A stretch of DNA of 64,000 bases from Spirochaetales bacterium Spiro_07 (GCA_001603145.1 LVBI01000004.1:1-64000), one strand, 5' to 3'; counted from the first letter of the stretch, positions 1 to 10,044 are shown. Numbers and translations are program-made. Notes: generated from the letters alone by a model not told the origin.

Positions 1-165
1 TTGATAAGTGCATTTTTTTTACGGATAGTATCAGAAATACTTAGTGTGAAAATTAAAATTCCAAAAGCATAAACAATGGAAAGAAAGATAAAAATTGGAA
101 CAAGCCAAAACCTTTTATGATTATTTATCTGTTCTTTATTTGACTTTGAAAATATGCATTTAAGA

Positions 166-420
166 TTATAAAATGGAACAGGTAAAAAAATATCCTATTT
201 TTTTACCTGTTCCATTAAAAATTTTTACATGTTGTTGAAACAAAGCTAATAGGAAAACAATATCAAAAATTATTGTAAATAAAGTCCAATAATAAGTTTT
301 AAATGTAAGAAAATATATAAAACAAAATCTTATAGTAAAAAAAAGAAAATACACTAAAAAGACTTTCCAAAAGTTTCTTTTTTTTGTAATTCCTGAATAA
401 TCAAAAATATTCAATTTCAT
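166..420 (-). CDS. DUF805-like small membrane protein (possible)
   Basis: ORF 166..495; internal Met at 420 gives MKLNIFDYSGITKKRNFWKVFLVYFLFF..., resembling the DUF805 'FDFSGRxxRxEFW' N-terminus plus TM segments. Confidence 0.4.
   Translation of the reverse strand: MKLNIFDYSGITKKRNFWKVFLVYFLFFTIRFCFIYFLTFKTYYWTLFTIIFDIVFLLALFQQHVKIFNGTGKKIGYFFTCSIL
172..216. terminator. perfect 21-bp inverted repeat, bidirectional terminator-like
   Basis: AATGGAACAGGTAAAAAAATA-TCC-TATTTTTTTACCTGTTCCATT. Confidence 0.6.
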
Positions 421-498
421 TTTTCTCCAAAAAGCGCCCAAGTGCGGGCATCCACATAACAACTGGTTGTACCGCACGGCATCTTGATTGGTCATTGC

Positions 499-810
499 TT
501 AAAGCCCTAAAAGCTCTTTCAAGCCGTCTTCGTCGCGGCCGCTTTCAACGCGTGTTAGAATCTTGCCGTCTTTGACGACCATCAAAGTCGGCACGCTCAA
601 AATGCGCAGGCGGTCTGCAATTGAAGGCTCTGCTTCTACGTCAACTTTGTAAAGCTTAACCTTATCGGCATATTCTTTTGCAAAGTCTTCAAGAATCGGC
701 GCGAGCATTTTGCACTGACCGCACCAATCTGCAAAAAAGTCAATGAGTATCAAGCCGGTACTTTTGAAAATTTTCTCATCAAATGTTCCGGCTGTAAGGT
801 TTTCAATCAT
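499..810 (-). CDS. trxA: thioredoxin
   Basis: Thioredoxin fold sequence, FFADWCGQCKMLAPIL...VPTLMVVKDG; AGGAG upstream of ATG. Confidence 0.93.
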   Translation of the reverse strand: MIENLTAGTFDEKIFKSTGLILIDFFADWCGQCKMLAPILEDFAKEYADKVKLYKVDVEAEPSIADRLRILSVPTLMVVKDGKILTRVESGRDEDGLKELLGL

Positions 811-838
811 GAAAAATCTCCTAGTTTTTAGACGCGGC

Positions 839-1999
839 TCAAGCTTTGCCGCTTATCTGAGCTTGCCCGAGAATCTCGATTTCGCTTATGCCGCGGTGAA
901 TGGCGGCGCGCCTTAAAAGCCCGTCTGGGAACAAAGCAGAGCAGTTTCTTCCGCTTGTCTTGGCAAAATAAAGCGCCTTGTCAGCGCGGTCAAGCAGCAC
1001 TTTCGGCTCGGCCCGTTCAGACGCTGAAATAAGGCACGCGCCGAGGCTTATCGTAACAGAAAGCTTGTTACCGTTCACGTTTACTTCAGACTGGCTCACT
1101 GTTTTTCTTAGCCGCTCCGCAAGTGTGGTCAAGCCGACAGCATCGGTTTCTGGAATAAGTATTGCAAATTCTTCGCCACCGAACCGGCAGAGGCAGTCTT
1201 CTTTGCGCAAAACCGCGCTCATAGAAGCCGCCATAGTAATCAGCACCTTATCTCCGGCAAGATGACCCCATGTGTCGTTGAAATTCTTAAAATGGTCAAT
1301 GTCTATCATTAAAAGGCCGGCCGTGTGCTTGTAGCGGCGCACGATAGCCGTAGTTTCGTCCAGCTTGTTGATAAAATAATCGTATGTGTAAAGCCCTGTT
1401 TTTGGGTCTGTAATCGAAGTCTTGTAATGCATGTCGTTCTGAATCATTACAGAGAGAACGCTGAACATGTGCGTAATATAGTCGATTTCGGCGCGGGTAT
1501 AAGCGTTGCCGGTCAGTTTGTCGCTGAAAATTGCAAAACCGTAAATGCCGCCGATGCCTTTCAGCGGAAAAATCATCAGCGGATGAATGTCAAGAAAATC
1601 TTTTGAAAAGCAGTCGCTGCCGGTTTTGACTTTGATTTTTTCAAATTCGTTTTCGCTGTTGCCTTCTTCATAATATTTGCGGAGCGTCTTGTAGTTTGAG
1701 TCATCAATCCTCTCTGAAACGCGCCCGATGTTTTTGTAGCAATACTGAATGATTGAATTTTCTCTTGGCGGCTGAATCATGAAAGCCATGAACTGCGGCA
1801 AAAAATAATCGAGGAATCTTGTGCTGATGAATTCGAACATGCTGTCTGCGCTCGTAATCAGCAGAAGAGCTGCGCTGTCGTCAATGAGCCTGCGAAGCTG
1901 TCTGTTCTCATGCTGAAGACTTTGGTTCCTTTCGAGCATTCCAGAATTGCTCAAAGAATTGAACTGTGCGATAAAATCGTTAGTTATCTGTTCCGGCAT
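839..1999 (-). CDS. GGDEF domain diguanylate cyclase with N-terminal GAF-like sensor
   Basis: DIDHFKNFNDTWGHLAGD...RFGGEEFAIL; start set at ATG 1999 with GAGG RBS rather than TTG 2020. Confidence 0.88.
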   Translation of the reverse strand: MPEQITNDFIAQFNSLSNSGMLERNQSLQHENRQLRRLIDDSAALLLITSADSMFEFISTRFLDYFLPQFMAFMIQPPRENSIIQYCYKNIGRVSERIDDSNYKTLRKYYEEGNSENEFEKIKVKTGSDCFSKDFLDIHPLMIFPLKGIGGIYGFAIFSDKLTGNAYTRAEIDYITHMFSVLSVMIQNDMHYKTSITDPKTGLYTYDYFINKLDETTAIVRRYKHTAGLLMIDIDHFKNFNDTWGHLAGDKVLITMAASMSAVLRKEDCLCRFGGEEFAILIPETDAVGLTTLAERLRKTVSQSEVNVNGNKLSVTISLGACLISASERAEPKVLLDRADKALYFAKTSGRNCSALFPDGLLRRAAIHRGISEIEILGQAQISGKA

Positions 2000-2030
2000 A
2001 TTTTCCTCGTTTTTTTGCAACCTTGTTACA

Positions 2031-2963
2031 TCATACCATAGCTTTGTGGTTTTTCAAGAAATATTTTTCAAGCTCGTTATGCACACGCTTCTTGTCTGCG
2101 CTCCAAAGCGGCGCAATCAGAATCTTTTTTGCGCCGTCGCCGGTCAGCCTGTGAATAACTATATCTTGAGGAATTATGTCCAAAGCCTTTGCGAGAAGCT
2201 CAAAATATTGCTCCATAGAAAGGCATTCAAACTTATGCGCAAGATAATCTTCCGCAAGGCCGGTGTTCTTCAAGACATGAAGCAGCGCAATTTTTATGCC
2301 GTCTGTTCCGGCTTTTATTGAATGGCGCACAGTGCTAAGCATATCTTCTTCAGTTTCGCCCGGCAGCCCGAAAATTATGTGCGTAACAACGTGAATATCT
2401 TTTGAAATGCCGTGAAGCTTCCGCACAGCTTCATCGTATTCGGCTGTTTCATAATTGCGGCGGATGTATTCAATTGATTTTGGGTTTGTCGTCTGAAGCC
2501 CAAGCTCAACCGAAACAAAAGTCTTGCGGCAAAGGTGGGCTAAAGCGTCTAAGACAGCCTGACCGAGGCAGTCCGGGCGCGTGGCAATAGCTACACCCAC
2601 AACTTTTTCAGCTTGCGCCGCCTTATTCCAAAGCGCCTCAAGCCGCTCGATGTTGCCATAAGTGTTGGTAAAATTCTGAAAATAGGCGATGAATCTGCCT
2701 TCGTCTTTGTGCTTGCCGAGCTTTGCAAGCACTTTTTGTTTTGCCTGTTCAATTTGTTCTTCAATCGGAAGGCTTCTCGCGGCGGCAAAATCGCCAGAAC
2801 CAGATTCGCTGCAAAAGATGCAGCCGCTTGTTCCTTTTGTGCCGTCGCGTGTTGGGCATGTGCAGCCCGCATCAAGCGAAATCTTGTAGACTTTGCAGCC
2901 GAATTTTTCCTTGTAGAAGCTTGAAACGGAACGGTAAAGCATAGGCAAAATGCGGCGGCTCAA
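2031..2963 (-). CDS. TIGR01212-type radical SAM protein (YhcC family)
   Basis: CTCPTRDGTKGTSGCIFCSESGSGDF radical-SAM Cys cluster; FVSVELGLQTTN; start TTG 2963 or ATG 2942. Confidence 0.85.
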   Translation of the reverse strand: MSRRILPMLYRSVSSFYKEKFGCKVYKISLDAGCTCPTRDGTKGTSGCIFCSESGSGDFAAARSLPIEEQIEQAKQKVLAKLGKHKDEGRFIAYFQNFTNTYGNIERLEALWNKAAQAEKVVGVAIATRPDCLGQAVLDALAHLCRKTFVSVELGLQTTNPKSIEYIRRNYETAEYDEAVRKLHGISKDIHVVTHIIFGLPGETEEDMLSTVRHSIKAGTDGIKIALLHVLKNTGLAEDYLAHKFECLSMEQYFELLAKALDIIPQDIVIHRLTGDGAKKILIAPLWSADKKRVHNELEKYFLKNHKAMV

Positions 2964-2964
2964 A

Positions 2965-4272
2965 TTAGCGCATAATCCAGACTTTGTAGCGCAGCGGCGT
3001 GTCTGTATAAAGCGTATCGGGCAATATCAGATATTTAGCCGGAATTATTTGCTTTGTCTGCTTCAAAATGTAATTGTAGTTAAAGCCCGGCGTGAAACGC
3101 TTTACGCCGTGCTTGCTTGCAAGTTCCGGCGTGTATGTGGTAATCGGGTAAATGCCAATATTTGTAAAGCCGATGCCGTAATTCGTTACGAGCGGCAGCA
3201 GAGAAACGTTGCTGAACTGTGCTTCGCCTGTGTCGAGGTTCTTTTCGATTGTCATTGAAAGCATGCCGCCGATTACGCGCAGCCCTTCGTTCTGGCTTGA
3301 AATGAGGTTGCCGAGCGAATAAGCAACAAGCACGAGCCGGCCGTCGCTTGCGCGAAGTTCTTCGATTGTCTGAAGCACATGCGGGTGCGTGCCGATGATT
3401 ATGTCCGCGCCCCAGTCGGCAAGCTTTTGCGCCATGTCTGTCTGCCGTTTGTTTGGCTTTATTTCATATTCTTCGCCCCAGTGTGCAGAAACCACAACAA
3501 GGTCGCTTTGCGCTCTTGCGTCTTTTATCATCTTTTCAAGCTGCGCTTCATCTGAAGCATAGGCTATCTGAAGGCTTGACTGCACCGGCAAAGTCAGGCC
3601 GTTGAGCGAAGACGCAAAAGCCAAAAAGCCTAGCTTTATGCCGTTTTTTTCGATAACGCGGATTGTGTTCATGTCTTCTTCATCAAAAAAAGCGCCGGAA
3701 ACTACTGCTTTGTCTTGGCCGCTCCAATAATTCAGCGAATCGCGCAAGCCTGCTTCGCCTTTGTCGAGCATGTGGTTGTTTGCAATGCTTATCATGTTGA
3801 AGCCAGAATCAAGCACAAAGTCGCCCATTTCTTTTGGCGAGCAGAAGCGCGGGTATGTTGAAGGCGGAAATGACGGCGCAATTAGCGTTTCTTGGTTGAT
3901 GAACGCGAAATCTGCAAGCTTTACGAACGGCAGCAGTTCCGAGTATGCGTTTTCAAAAAGATATTTTGGAATTTCTTCGTTTGTATTTTCCAGCTTTGCG
4001 GCTTTTGCCCTGTTTTCCGCTTGGTTATAAATTGGCGCATGAATCAAGTTGTCGCCAACCGCAATAAGGTTTGCGCTGACGATGTTTGGTTCTTTCTCTT
4101 TTGGATTTGATTTTGACTGATTCTTGGCGGACTGTGATTGTGCTTGTGTCTGTTCAGAAGCTGGCTCTGTTTCAATGCCGCCTTTTTGCTTTGATGTACC
4201 TTTGCTTGTCTCGCAAGATGTAAGCAATAAAACAATTAATAAAAGTAAAATACAGGGTTTTATGCGTGCCAT
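2965..4272 (-). CDS. CapA family (poly-gamma-glutamate biosynthesis-like) lipoprotein
   Basis: Lipobox LLLTSC; AVGDNLIHAPIY, NNHMLDKG, SAHWGEEYEIKP, IIIGTHPHVLQ motifs. Confidence 0.85.
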   Translation of the reverse strand: MARIKPCILLLLIVLLLTSCETSKGTSKQKGGIETEPASEQTQAQSQSAKNQSKSNPKEKEPNIVSANLIAVGDNLIHAPIYNQAENRAKAAKLENTNEEIPKYLFENAYSELLPFVKLADFAFINQETLIAPSFPPSTYPRFCSPKEMGDFVLDSGFNMISIANNHMLDKGEAGLRDSLNYWSGQDKAVVSGAFFDEEDMNTIRVIEKNGIKLGFLAFASSLNGLTLPVQSSLQIAYASDEAQLEKMIKDARAQSDLVVVSAHWGEEYEIKPNKRQTDMAQKLADWGADIIIGTHPHVLQTIEELRASDGRLVLVAYSLGNLISSQNEGLRVIGGMLSMTIEKNLDTGEAQFSNVSLLPLVTNYGIGFTNIGIYPITTYTPELASKHGVKRFTPGFNYNYILKQTKQIIPAKYLILPDTLYTDTPLRYKVWIMR

Positions 4273-4390
4273 TTATATAAAATAGCCTATTATGCGCAGT
4301 TTTTGCAAGTTGTGTGTCAAAATGCTTAAGTAAATGCATTATAAAAACCTTAAAATAAGGAATTGACAATGCGGATTTTCATGGTTTTGT

Positions 4391-5194
4391 TTAATCTAAA
4401 AAGTTCATATAGTAGAAAACATCAATTTTGGTTACGCAGGTATCATTGTATTTTGTACCTTTATAAACTTCGTCTATAACGATTTTTACGTGCTTTGAAT
4501 CAGCAGGAATTTCAAATTCAGTGAATTCAACGAAATCGTTAAAAGTCAAATCCATGTATTTTTTGCCGTCTACATAAATGCTTGCTTTTTTAATTCTGTT
4601 GTTTTCATAGAAAAGCGGCTGCTTATAAGGATTAACAAAACCATTCAAAATAGAAACTTTAATATCGTCTCTAATTTCTTTTCTTCCAGCACCATCTGAA
4701 TAAGCATCGTAAACGCTCATAATATCAAACTCGATGCTTTCGCCAATTCCTTCGTCAGCTTTTCCTTCTGCCCAAGGCAAGTTTTGAACATAGCAGTTTG
4801 GTCTGCATGGGAAAGTGACATTCTCAATATCATAAGAATAATTTTTGTCTTTAAGCGTAGACGAAGCTTTTATGTTATCAACAAAGGAAACTAATGAAGG
4901 GCAGCCTCTTTTGTACATTTCATAAGTTTTAGAATCTTTCTTTATTGTAGAATAAGAAAATTCGCTAGCGCGCATATCAGGAATTTTAAAAAACTGATAA
5001 TCATATTTTCCATCTATAACTATTGTATCAACAGTCCAAATCATATAGCCGTATTCATTCAAGTGTTTATCAACACCCGGAATCATTTTTTCTTCATGAC
5101 TACCAACATAGTATGTATCCAGTTTAAATTTTTCAGAAAAAAGGCTGGTAGCGCATAAGATTGTACAAGCGATTGTAAGGATAATCTTCTTCAT
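4391..5194 (-). CDS. secreted protein with NADase-type glycan-binding (discoidin-like) domain
   Basis: Signal peptide; NLPWAEGKADEGIGESIEFDI and following beta-rich domain; RBS GGAG. Confidence 0.5.
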   Translation of the reverse strand: MKKIILTIACTILCATSLFSEKFKLDTYYVGSHEEKMIPGVDKHLNEYGYMIWTVDTIVIDGKYDYQFFKIPDMRASEFSYSTIKKDSKTYEMYKRGCPSLVSFVDNIKASSTLKDKNYSYDIENVTFPCRPNCYVQNLPWAEGKADEGIGESIEFDIMSVYDAYSDGAGRKEIRDDIKVSILNGFVNPYKQPLFYENNRIKKASIYVDGKKYMDLTFNDFVEFTEFEIPADSKHVKIVIDEVYKGTKYNDTCVTKIDVFYYMNFLD

Positions 5195-5217
5195 TTGTTT
5201 CTCCGTTTGTATTGCGC

Positions 5218-6696
5218 CTATATCGTGCCGCTTTCTTTTGAGAAGCGAATTGTCATGGTTGTGCCTTTGCCCAAGCCTTCGCTTTTGGCTGAAATTGTTG
5301 CGCCTAGATTTTTTGTGAGCGTCTGCGCAATTGCAAGCCCAAGCCCGGAGCCACCTGTTCTGTGGTTGCGCGATTCGTCTGTTCTGTAAAGACGCTCAAA
5401 AATATGCGGCAAGTCTTTTTCCGCAATGCCGTTGCCTTTGTCTGAAACAGAAAGCGCGTTTGTTTCAGGCTCAAATGTAAGCGTAATCTGTGCCGGTGCA
5501 GGGCTGTAAAAAATGCTGTTCGTTATAAGAATGCGCAAAATCTGCGTAAGAATGTCGGGGTTCGTAAAAAGCACAGCGTCTTGCGGACATTCTATAGAAA
5601 ACTGAACTTCCGGCGAAACAAGCTTGAAATCGTTGACAATCTTGTTCAGCATAAAGCTGATTTTGACGAGCAGCTTTTCGGGCGGGGCCTGCCGCTCGCT
5701 TCTTGAAAGCAAAAGCAGATTTTCTACAAGAGACTGCATTGACTTTGTTTCTGCATAAAGCGTTTCAAGCGAAGAATCAAGCACGTTGGTGTCTGTCTTG
5801 CCCCAGCGGCGAAGCAAATCAAGATGACCAAGCAGAACGGCGAGCGGCGTTCTAAGCTCATGCGAAACGTCTGACGTGAAGCGCCGTTCACGGTTAAAAT
5901 CTTGCTGAAGCCTTGCAAAAAGGCTGTTGAATGTCTTTGCAAGTTCTTGAAGCTCGTCTTTTGAGTTCGGTTCTGGAATACGCTTGTCAAGCTGAGACGC
6001 GCTTATTTCGTTTGCCGTGCGCGTAATGTCTGCAACCGGGCGCAACATTCTTGAAGAAAGAAATTTAGCCATCAAAAACGAGATAATCAGCAGCGGAATA
6101 GCAAAAAAGAGCATGACAATCGGCAGCTTTGTAAGCAGCTTGTCGATGCTGTCAACTTCCATGTTCAGCGAAGTCTGTATGTTCAGCGACCCGGACGGGA
6201 TTGACAGATAAAGAATGTTCAAATCGCCGTCGGTGTAGTAGCTCTTTTCAAAGTGGCGTTCGGGCTGCATATCGTCAGACAGCGGCAGCACCGGCAGATA
6301 CGGGTCGTTCGAGCCGAGCAGCACAGGCTTGTCTGTCTGCGTTATAAAATAGACTGTGTACGAAATGTAATACGGAATGCGCGCCTGGCGCACGAGGCGG
6401 TCTACAATGTCATAGCTGTTCTGCCTGTCTTGCCAGCGCGCTGATTTTTCGTCCGAAAGCTTTATCGCAAGCGTTATCAGTTCAGATTGAATGTCATAGT
6501 CTTTGAATTCGGCTGAAATGCGCTTTGTGTTTTCGATAAGCTCGTCAGATTTTTGGGCGAGCACCGTAGTTTTCAAGATGTTCGTTATAAGATATGTTGA
6601 AATCGAAACAATCAAAAACGTGAGCAGACAGAAAATCAATGCGATTCGCGTTGAAATTGATAATCTTATGTCTTTGCGCTTAAGCCTTTTAAACAT
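5218..6696 (-). CDS. HAMP sensor histidine kinase
   Basis: TM-HAMP, FTSDVSHELRTPLAVL, N/G boxes (DKGNGIAEKDLPHIFERLYR, GGSGLGLAIAQ). Confidence 0.93.
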   Translation of the reverse strand: MFKRLKRKDIRLSISTRIALIFCLLTFLIVSISTYLITNILKTTVLAQKSDELIENTKRISAEFKDYDIQSELITLAIKLSDEKSARWQDRQNSYDIVDRLVRQARIPYYISYTVYFITQTDKPVLLGSNDPYLPVLPLSDDMQPERHFEKSYYTDGDLNILYLSIPSGSLNIQTSLNMEVDSIDKLLTKLPIVMLFFAIPLLIISFLMAKFLSSRMLRPVADITRTANEISASQLDKRIPEPNSKDELQELAKTFNSLFARLQQDFNRERRFTSDVSHELRTPLAVLLGHLDLLRRWGKTDTNVLDSSLETLYAETKSMQSLVENLLLLSRSERQAPPEKLLVKISFMLNKIVNDFKLVSPEVQFSIECPQDAVLFTNPDILTQILRILITNSIFYSPAPAQITLTFEPETNALSVSDKGNGIAEKDLPHIFERLYRTDESRNHRTGGSGLGLAIAQTLTKNLGATISAKSEGLGKGTTMTIRFSKESGTI

Positions 6697-7414
6697 TTGA
6701 CGGCTTCCGGATTGTATAGCCTGCGCCGCGGACTGTTGTTATATACGAAACGTTGAAAACTTCGTCGATTTTGGTGCGGAGATAGCGCACATAAACGTCA
6801 ACAGAATTTTCGTCAATGTAGTGGTCTTCGCCCCAGACTTCGTTGATTATTTCAGTTCTTGAAAGCACTTCACCTTGATGGCAGAGCAGGCACTTTAAAA
6901 GCAGAAACTCAGTTTTTGTAAGCGCAACCAACGTCTGGTCGATAAAAACTTCGTAGCTTGCCGGGTTCAGCGTTAGCCGGTCAAAAGTAATCAGCTGAGA
7001 CGGTGACGGCGAATTTGCGCGCCCTGCTTCGCTGCTTGAAGAACGGCGGAGCACAGATCTTATGCGTGCCAGAAGCTCTTCAATGGCGAATGGCTTGGCG
7101 ATGTAGTCGTCTGCGCCTGCGTCGAGTCCGTTCACCTTGTCAAAGGTTTCGCCGCGCGCCGTTACAAGCACAACCGGAATTTGCGACAATTTGCGGATGC
7201 GGCGCAAAACTTCGATGCCGTTCAGTTCTGGCAGCATTATATCAAGAAGAACAATCGAAAAAGGCTCTTCCGTGTTGTCGTTGAGGCTCTTCTCAAAGAT
7301 TGTAAGCGCTTCCCTTCCGGTTTGTGCCAGAGTTACGGTGTAGCCTTCGTGTTCCAGTTCAAGCTTTTCAAAGCTTGCGATATTCGGTTCGTCTTCAACT
7401 ATAAGAATTTTCAC
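6689..7414 (-). CDS. OmpR-family response regulator
   Basis: REC domain (VLLDIMLPELNG, VTARGE, KPFAIEELLARI) plus winged helix; overlaps the kinase start by 8 bp. Confidence 0.95.
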   Translation of the reverse strand: MKILIVEDEPNIASFEKLELEHEGYTVTLAQTGREALTIFEKSLNDNTEEPFSIVLLDIMLPELNGIEVLRRIRKLSQIPVVLVTARGETFDKVNGLDAGADDYIAKPFAIEELLARIRSVLRRSSSSEAGRANSPSPSQLITFDRLTLNPASYEVFIDQTLVALTKTEFLLLKCLLCHQGEVLSRTEIINEVWGEDHYIDENSVDVYVRYLRTKIDEVFNVSYITTVRGAGYTIRKPSNV

Positions 7415-7428
7415 AATTATTCCGCCTG

Positions 7429-7935
7429 TTATTTATAAGCAACGCTGAATTCAAGATTTTCAATTGAGCGGCCGTCTATATTTGAGCCATCATTGGCTGT
7501 TATTTTATCAATGTGAACAAGAAGCTTTTTTTTGTTACCAGAATCGATTTCGTGTATTTTATCCATTGGAATGAAAATATGAACTTCGTTGCCTATTCTG
7601 TTGAATTTAATGACAACGGCGGAATCAAGCGGAATTTTGTTGATTGACACCGAAGAAGGGCTAATCGATTTCGGATTTATGGGAATATTGAACGTTACTA
7701 TAACTATTACTGAAAGCTCTGTCTGCTGCAACGAAGTTTTTTCTACTGTAAGACGGCGCTGCTGTGTTTCGGCAAAGCTGCTCACGTTGCTTTGCAGCTC
7801 GTCACGGGAACTTGCCGAAATGGGCATACGCTGCTGATGCCGTGATTGCGCATTAGCACAAACAGCCGCCAAGCAGAAGCCTATAGAAATGAGAAAGACT
7901 GGAAATGTATGAGAAAAACATTTTATTCTAAACAT
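7429..7935 (-). CDS. hypothetical secreted protein
   Basis: N-terminal hydrophobic signal from ATG 7935. Confidence 0.55.
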   Translation of the reverse strand: MFRIKCFSHTFPVFLISIGFCLAAVCANAQSRHQQRMPISASSRDELQSNVSSFAETQQRRLTVEKTSLQQTELSVIVIVTFNIPINPKSISPSSVSINKIPLDSAVVIKFNRIGNEVHIFIPMDKIHEIDSGNKKKLLVHIDKITANDGSNIDGRSIENLEFSVAYK

Positions 7936-8205
7936 CCAGATTGAGTATATACCGTATTGAAATAACAGTACATTAAAATTCGCTAAAATCTGCACATTTT
8001 TTATAATATAGTTTTAATCTTATTTTAATGTACTGTTGAAAAAGCAAGGTTATACTGACTTCATAAAGATTGCTAGGGCAAACTGAATTTCCATTTGGAT
8101 AAAAGGCTGGAATAAACAGGTTTTTAGAGGACGACTGAAAACCTGCTTAGTTCAGCCGGATTTTGAAAATTGTATTTTGCTTGTTATGCAAATCAGGAGC
8201 TTATT

Positions 8206-8820
8206 ATGAAAAAAAAGCTGATTATAACTTGTCTGCTTATATCTTGCGTTGCAGCTGCATATATTTGTGCGCAGCCTGGCCCTCCGCCTCGTCGCAGACC
8301 GGGGCCGCCGCCTAGTTCGCCGCTGCTTCTTACACCGAAGCATGCACCTGCGCCGCCGATGCATCACCACCATCATCCGCCGAGACGGCCGCTGCCGCCG
8401 CCACGCTCAAGGGTGTATATCCATATTTCACGGCCGGTAACAGTTTACAAAAGCACACGCAGCACTTACCGTGACCCGCCGCCAGTAAGACGTGATTTGC
8501 CTATATCAAAGGTTGAATACGAATATGTGTATGACGTTGACTATGAGTGCTCTGTCCAGGGCATGGTCAAGGCTATAGACCCTGATGCCGGCACTTTGGT
8601 AATTGACACAGACGGCGACACGCTTATCGTGGCGGCTTCTGCTTCAACAAAAGTGTTTAAAGATAATGACGACCCGAACAACAACAGCCGTGTACGCGGC
8701 GTAATAAGCATCGGGCTGGGCGACGTTCACAAAGGCGATTTTGTAGGTGTTCAAGTTTCAGACACCGGCGATGTTACGCTTTCGGCTTCAATCGTTCATG
8801 TCTTTGACTTGACTAGATAA
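8206..8820 (+). CDS. secreted Pro/His/Arg-rich protein with C-terminal DUF5666-like domain
   Basis: ATG 8206 after AGGAG; signal peptide; PPPRRRPGPPP...MHHHHHPPRR; C-terminus VQGMVKAIDPDAGTLVIDTDGDTLIV. Confidence 0.7.
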   Translation: MKKKLIITCLLISCVAAAYICAQPGPPPRRRPGPPPSSPLLLTPKHAPAPPMHHHHHPPRRPLPPPRSRVYIHISRPVTVYKSTRSTYRDPPPVRRDLPISKVEYEYVYDVDYECSVQGMVKAIDPDAGTLVIDTDGDTLIVAASASTKVFKDNDDPNNNSRVRGVISIGLGDVHKGDFVGVQVSDTGDVTLSASIVHVFDLTR

Positions 8821-8982
8821 TGTGTTTGCAGGGCTGCATCTTGTGTGCGGCTCTGCGGATACAGCATTTCAACAAGCTTATGTTTGACACAGGCTTGTTA
8901 AAATGCTGTAAGCATGTATTGCTTGTTGCATTTGAGATTTGATTGTTCTCCTTTTTCCTCCTTACTTACTTTCTTGCTTTCT

Positions 8983-9032
8983 GGAGGAATGCAGATTTTG
9001 AATCATCGGTCTGCATTCCTCCTTTCTTTTTT
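8983..9032 (+). terminator. rho-independent terminator
   Basis: GGAGGAATGCAGA / TCTGCATTCCTCC followed by TTTCTTTTTT. Confidence 0.75.
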
Positions 9033-9074
9033 CCGATAAAACTTATTAGAAATTGCTGATTAACTTATGTGTTG

Positions 9075-9105
9075 TGTCATTATCGGGCTTGACCCGATAA
9101 TCTTG
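9075..9105. repeat. dispersed palindromic repeat copy
   Basis: TGTCATTATCGGGCTTGACCCGATAATCTT. Confidence 0.65.
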
Positions 9106-9201
9106 GGTTGCGCTTTTGTTGAATCCGCTAAATATGGCAAAGACATGCAGACATTTAATCAGTGTTTCTAATATACTGAAATGCGAATCAGGGAGTGTTT
9201 T

Positions 9202-10044
9202 ATGAATATATTTCAGTCAATCTGTCTTGGAATTTTGCAGGGAATAACGGAATTCCTTCCGGTTTCAAGCTCAGGGCATCTTGCAGTGGCTCAAAAATTG
9301 TTCAGCTTGGACGATGTGCCGCTAATTTTTGATGTATGCCTTCACGTTGCAACGCTTGTAGCTGTTGTGATTTTCTTTAGAAAAACCATAATCGATTTAA
9401 TCTGCGTGTTTTTACGCATGATAACACGGAAGCCGCTTCACGGCGATAAGCCAAAGCAGATGATGATTTTTGCCGTTATAGTTGCAACTCTGATAACCGG
9501 CGTGCTCGGCATTGTTTCAAGCCATTTTATAGAAGATGTGCCTGTAAAGTTTGTCTGCATTGGCTTTATATTGACCGGCATTCTTCTTGTTGTTGCTACG
9601 TTGCTGGATAAATCTGGCAAGGCTGGTGCAAAGCAAGGTGAAGCCGAAAATCAGTCTGGAGAGCCAGATAACGGCACTGTAACGATAAAGCAAGGCATAA
9701 TCTGTGGCATCGCACAAGGCTTTGGCACATTGCCTGGCATTTCACGTTCGGGCAGCACCATCTCGGCGGCGCTTCTTTCGGGCGTAAGCCGCAAAACCGC
9801 AGGCGAATTCTCTTTTATCTTGTCGATTCCGGCCATTTTGGGTGCGTTTGTTCTTGAAGTCAAAGATTTGGGCGAAATGGCGAGCGTTGTGCCCGCATCA
9901 AGTCTTGTAGCTGGCTGCTTGAGTGCGTTTGTGGCTGGGCTTGGCGCGTTGTTCGTGCTTATGAAGCTTATAAAAAGCGGCAAGCTCGGCTTCTTCGCCA
10001 TTTACTTGATTCCGCTCGGAATTCTTGGGCTTTTCTTGTTTTAG
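9202..10044 (+). CDS. uppP: undecaprenyl-diphosphatase
   Basis: SICLGILQGITEFLPVSSSGHLAV and GIAQGFGTLPGISRSGSTISAALLSG, hallmark BacA/UppP motifs; GGGAG RBS. Confidence 0.95.
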   Translation: MNIFQSICLGILQGITEFLPVSSSGHLAVAQKLFSLDDVPLIFDVCLHVATLVAVVIFFRKTIIDLICVFLRMITRKPLHGDKPKQMMIFAVIVATLITGVLGIVSSHFIEDVPVKFVCIGFILTGILLVVATLLDKSGKAGAKQGEAENQSGEPDNGTVTIKQGIICGIAQGFGTLPGISRSGSTISAALLSGVSRKTAGEFSFILSIPAILGAFVLEVKDLGEMASVVPASSLVAGCLSAFVAGLGALFVLMKLIKSGKLGFFAIYLIPLGILGLFLF

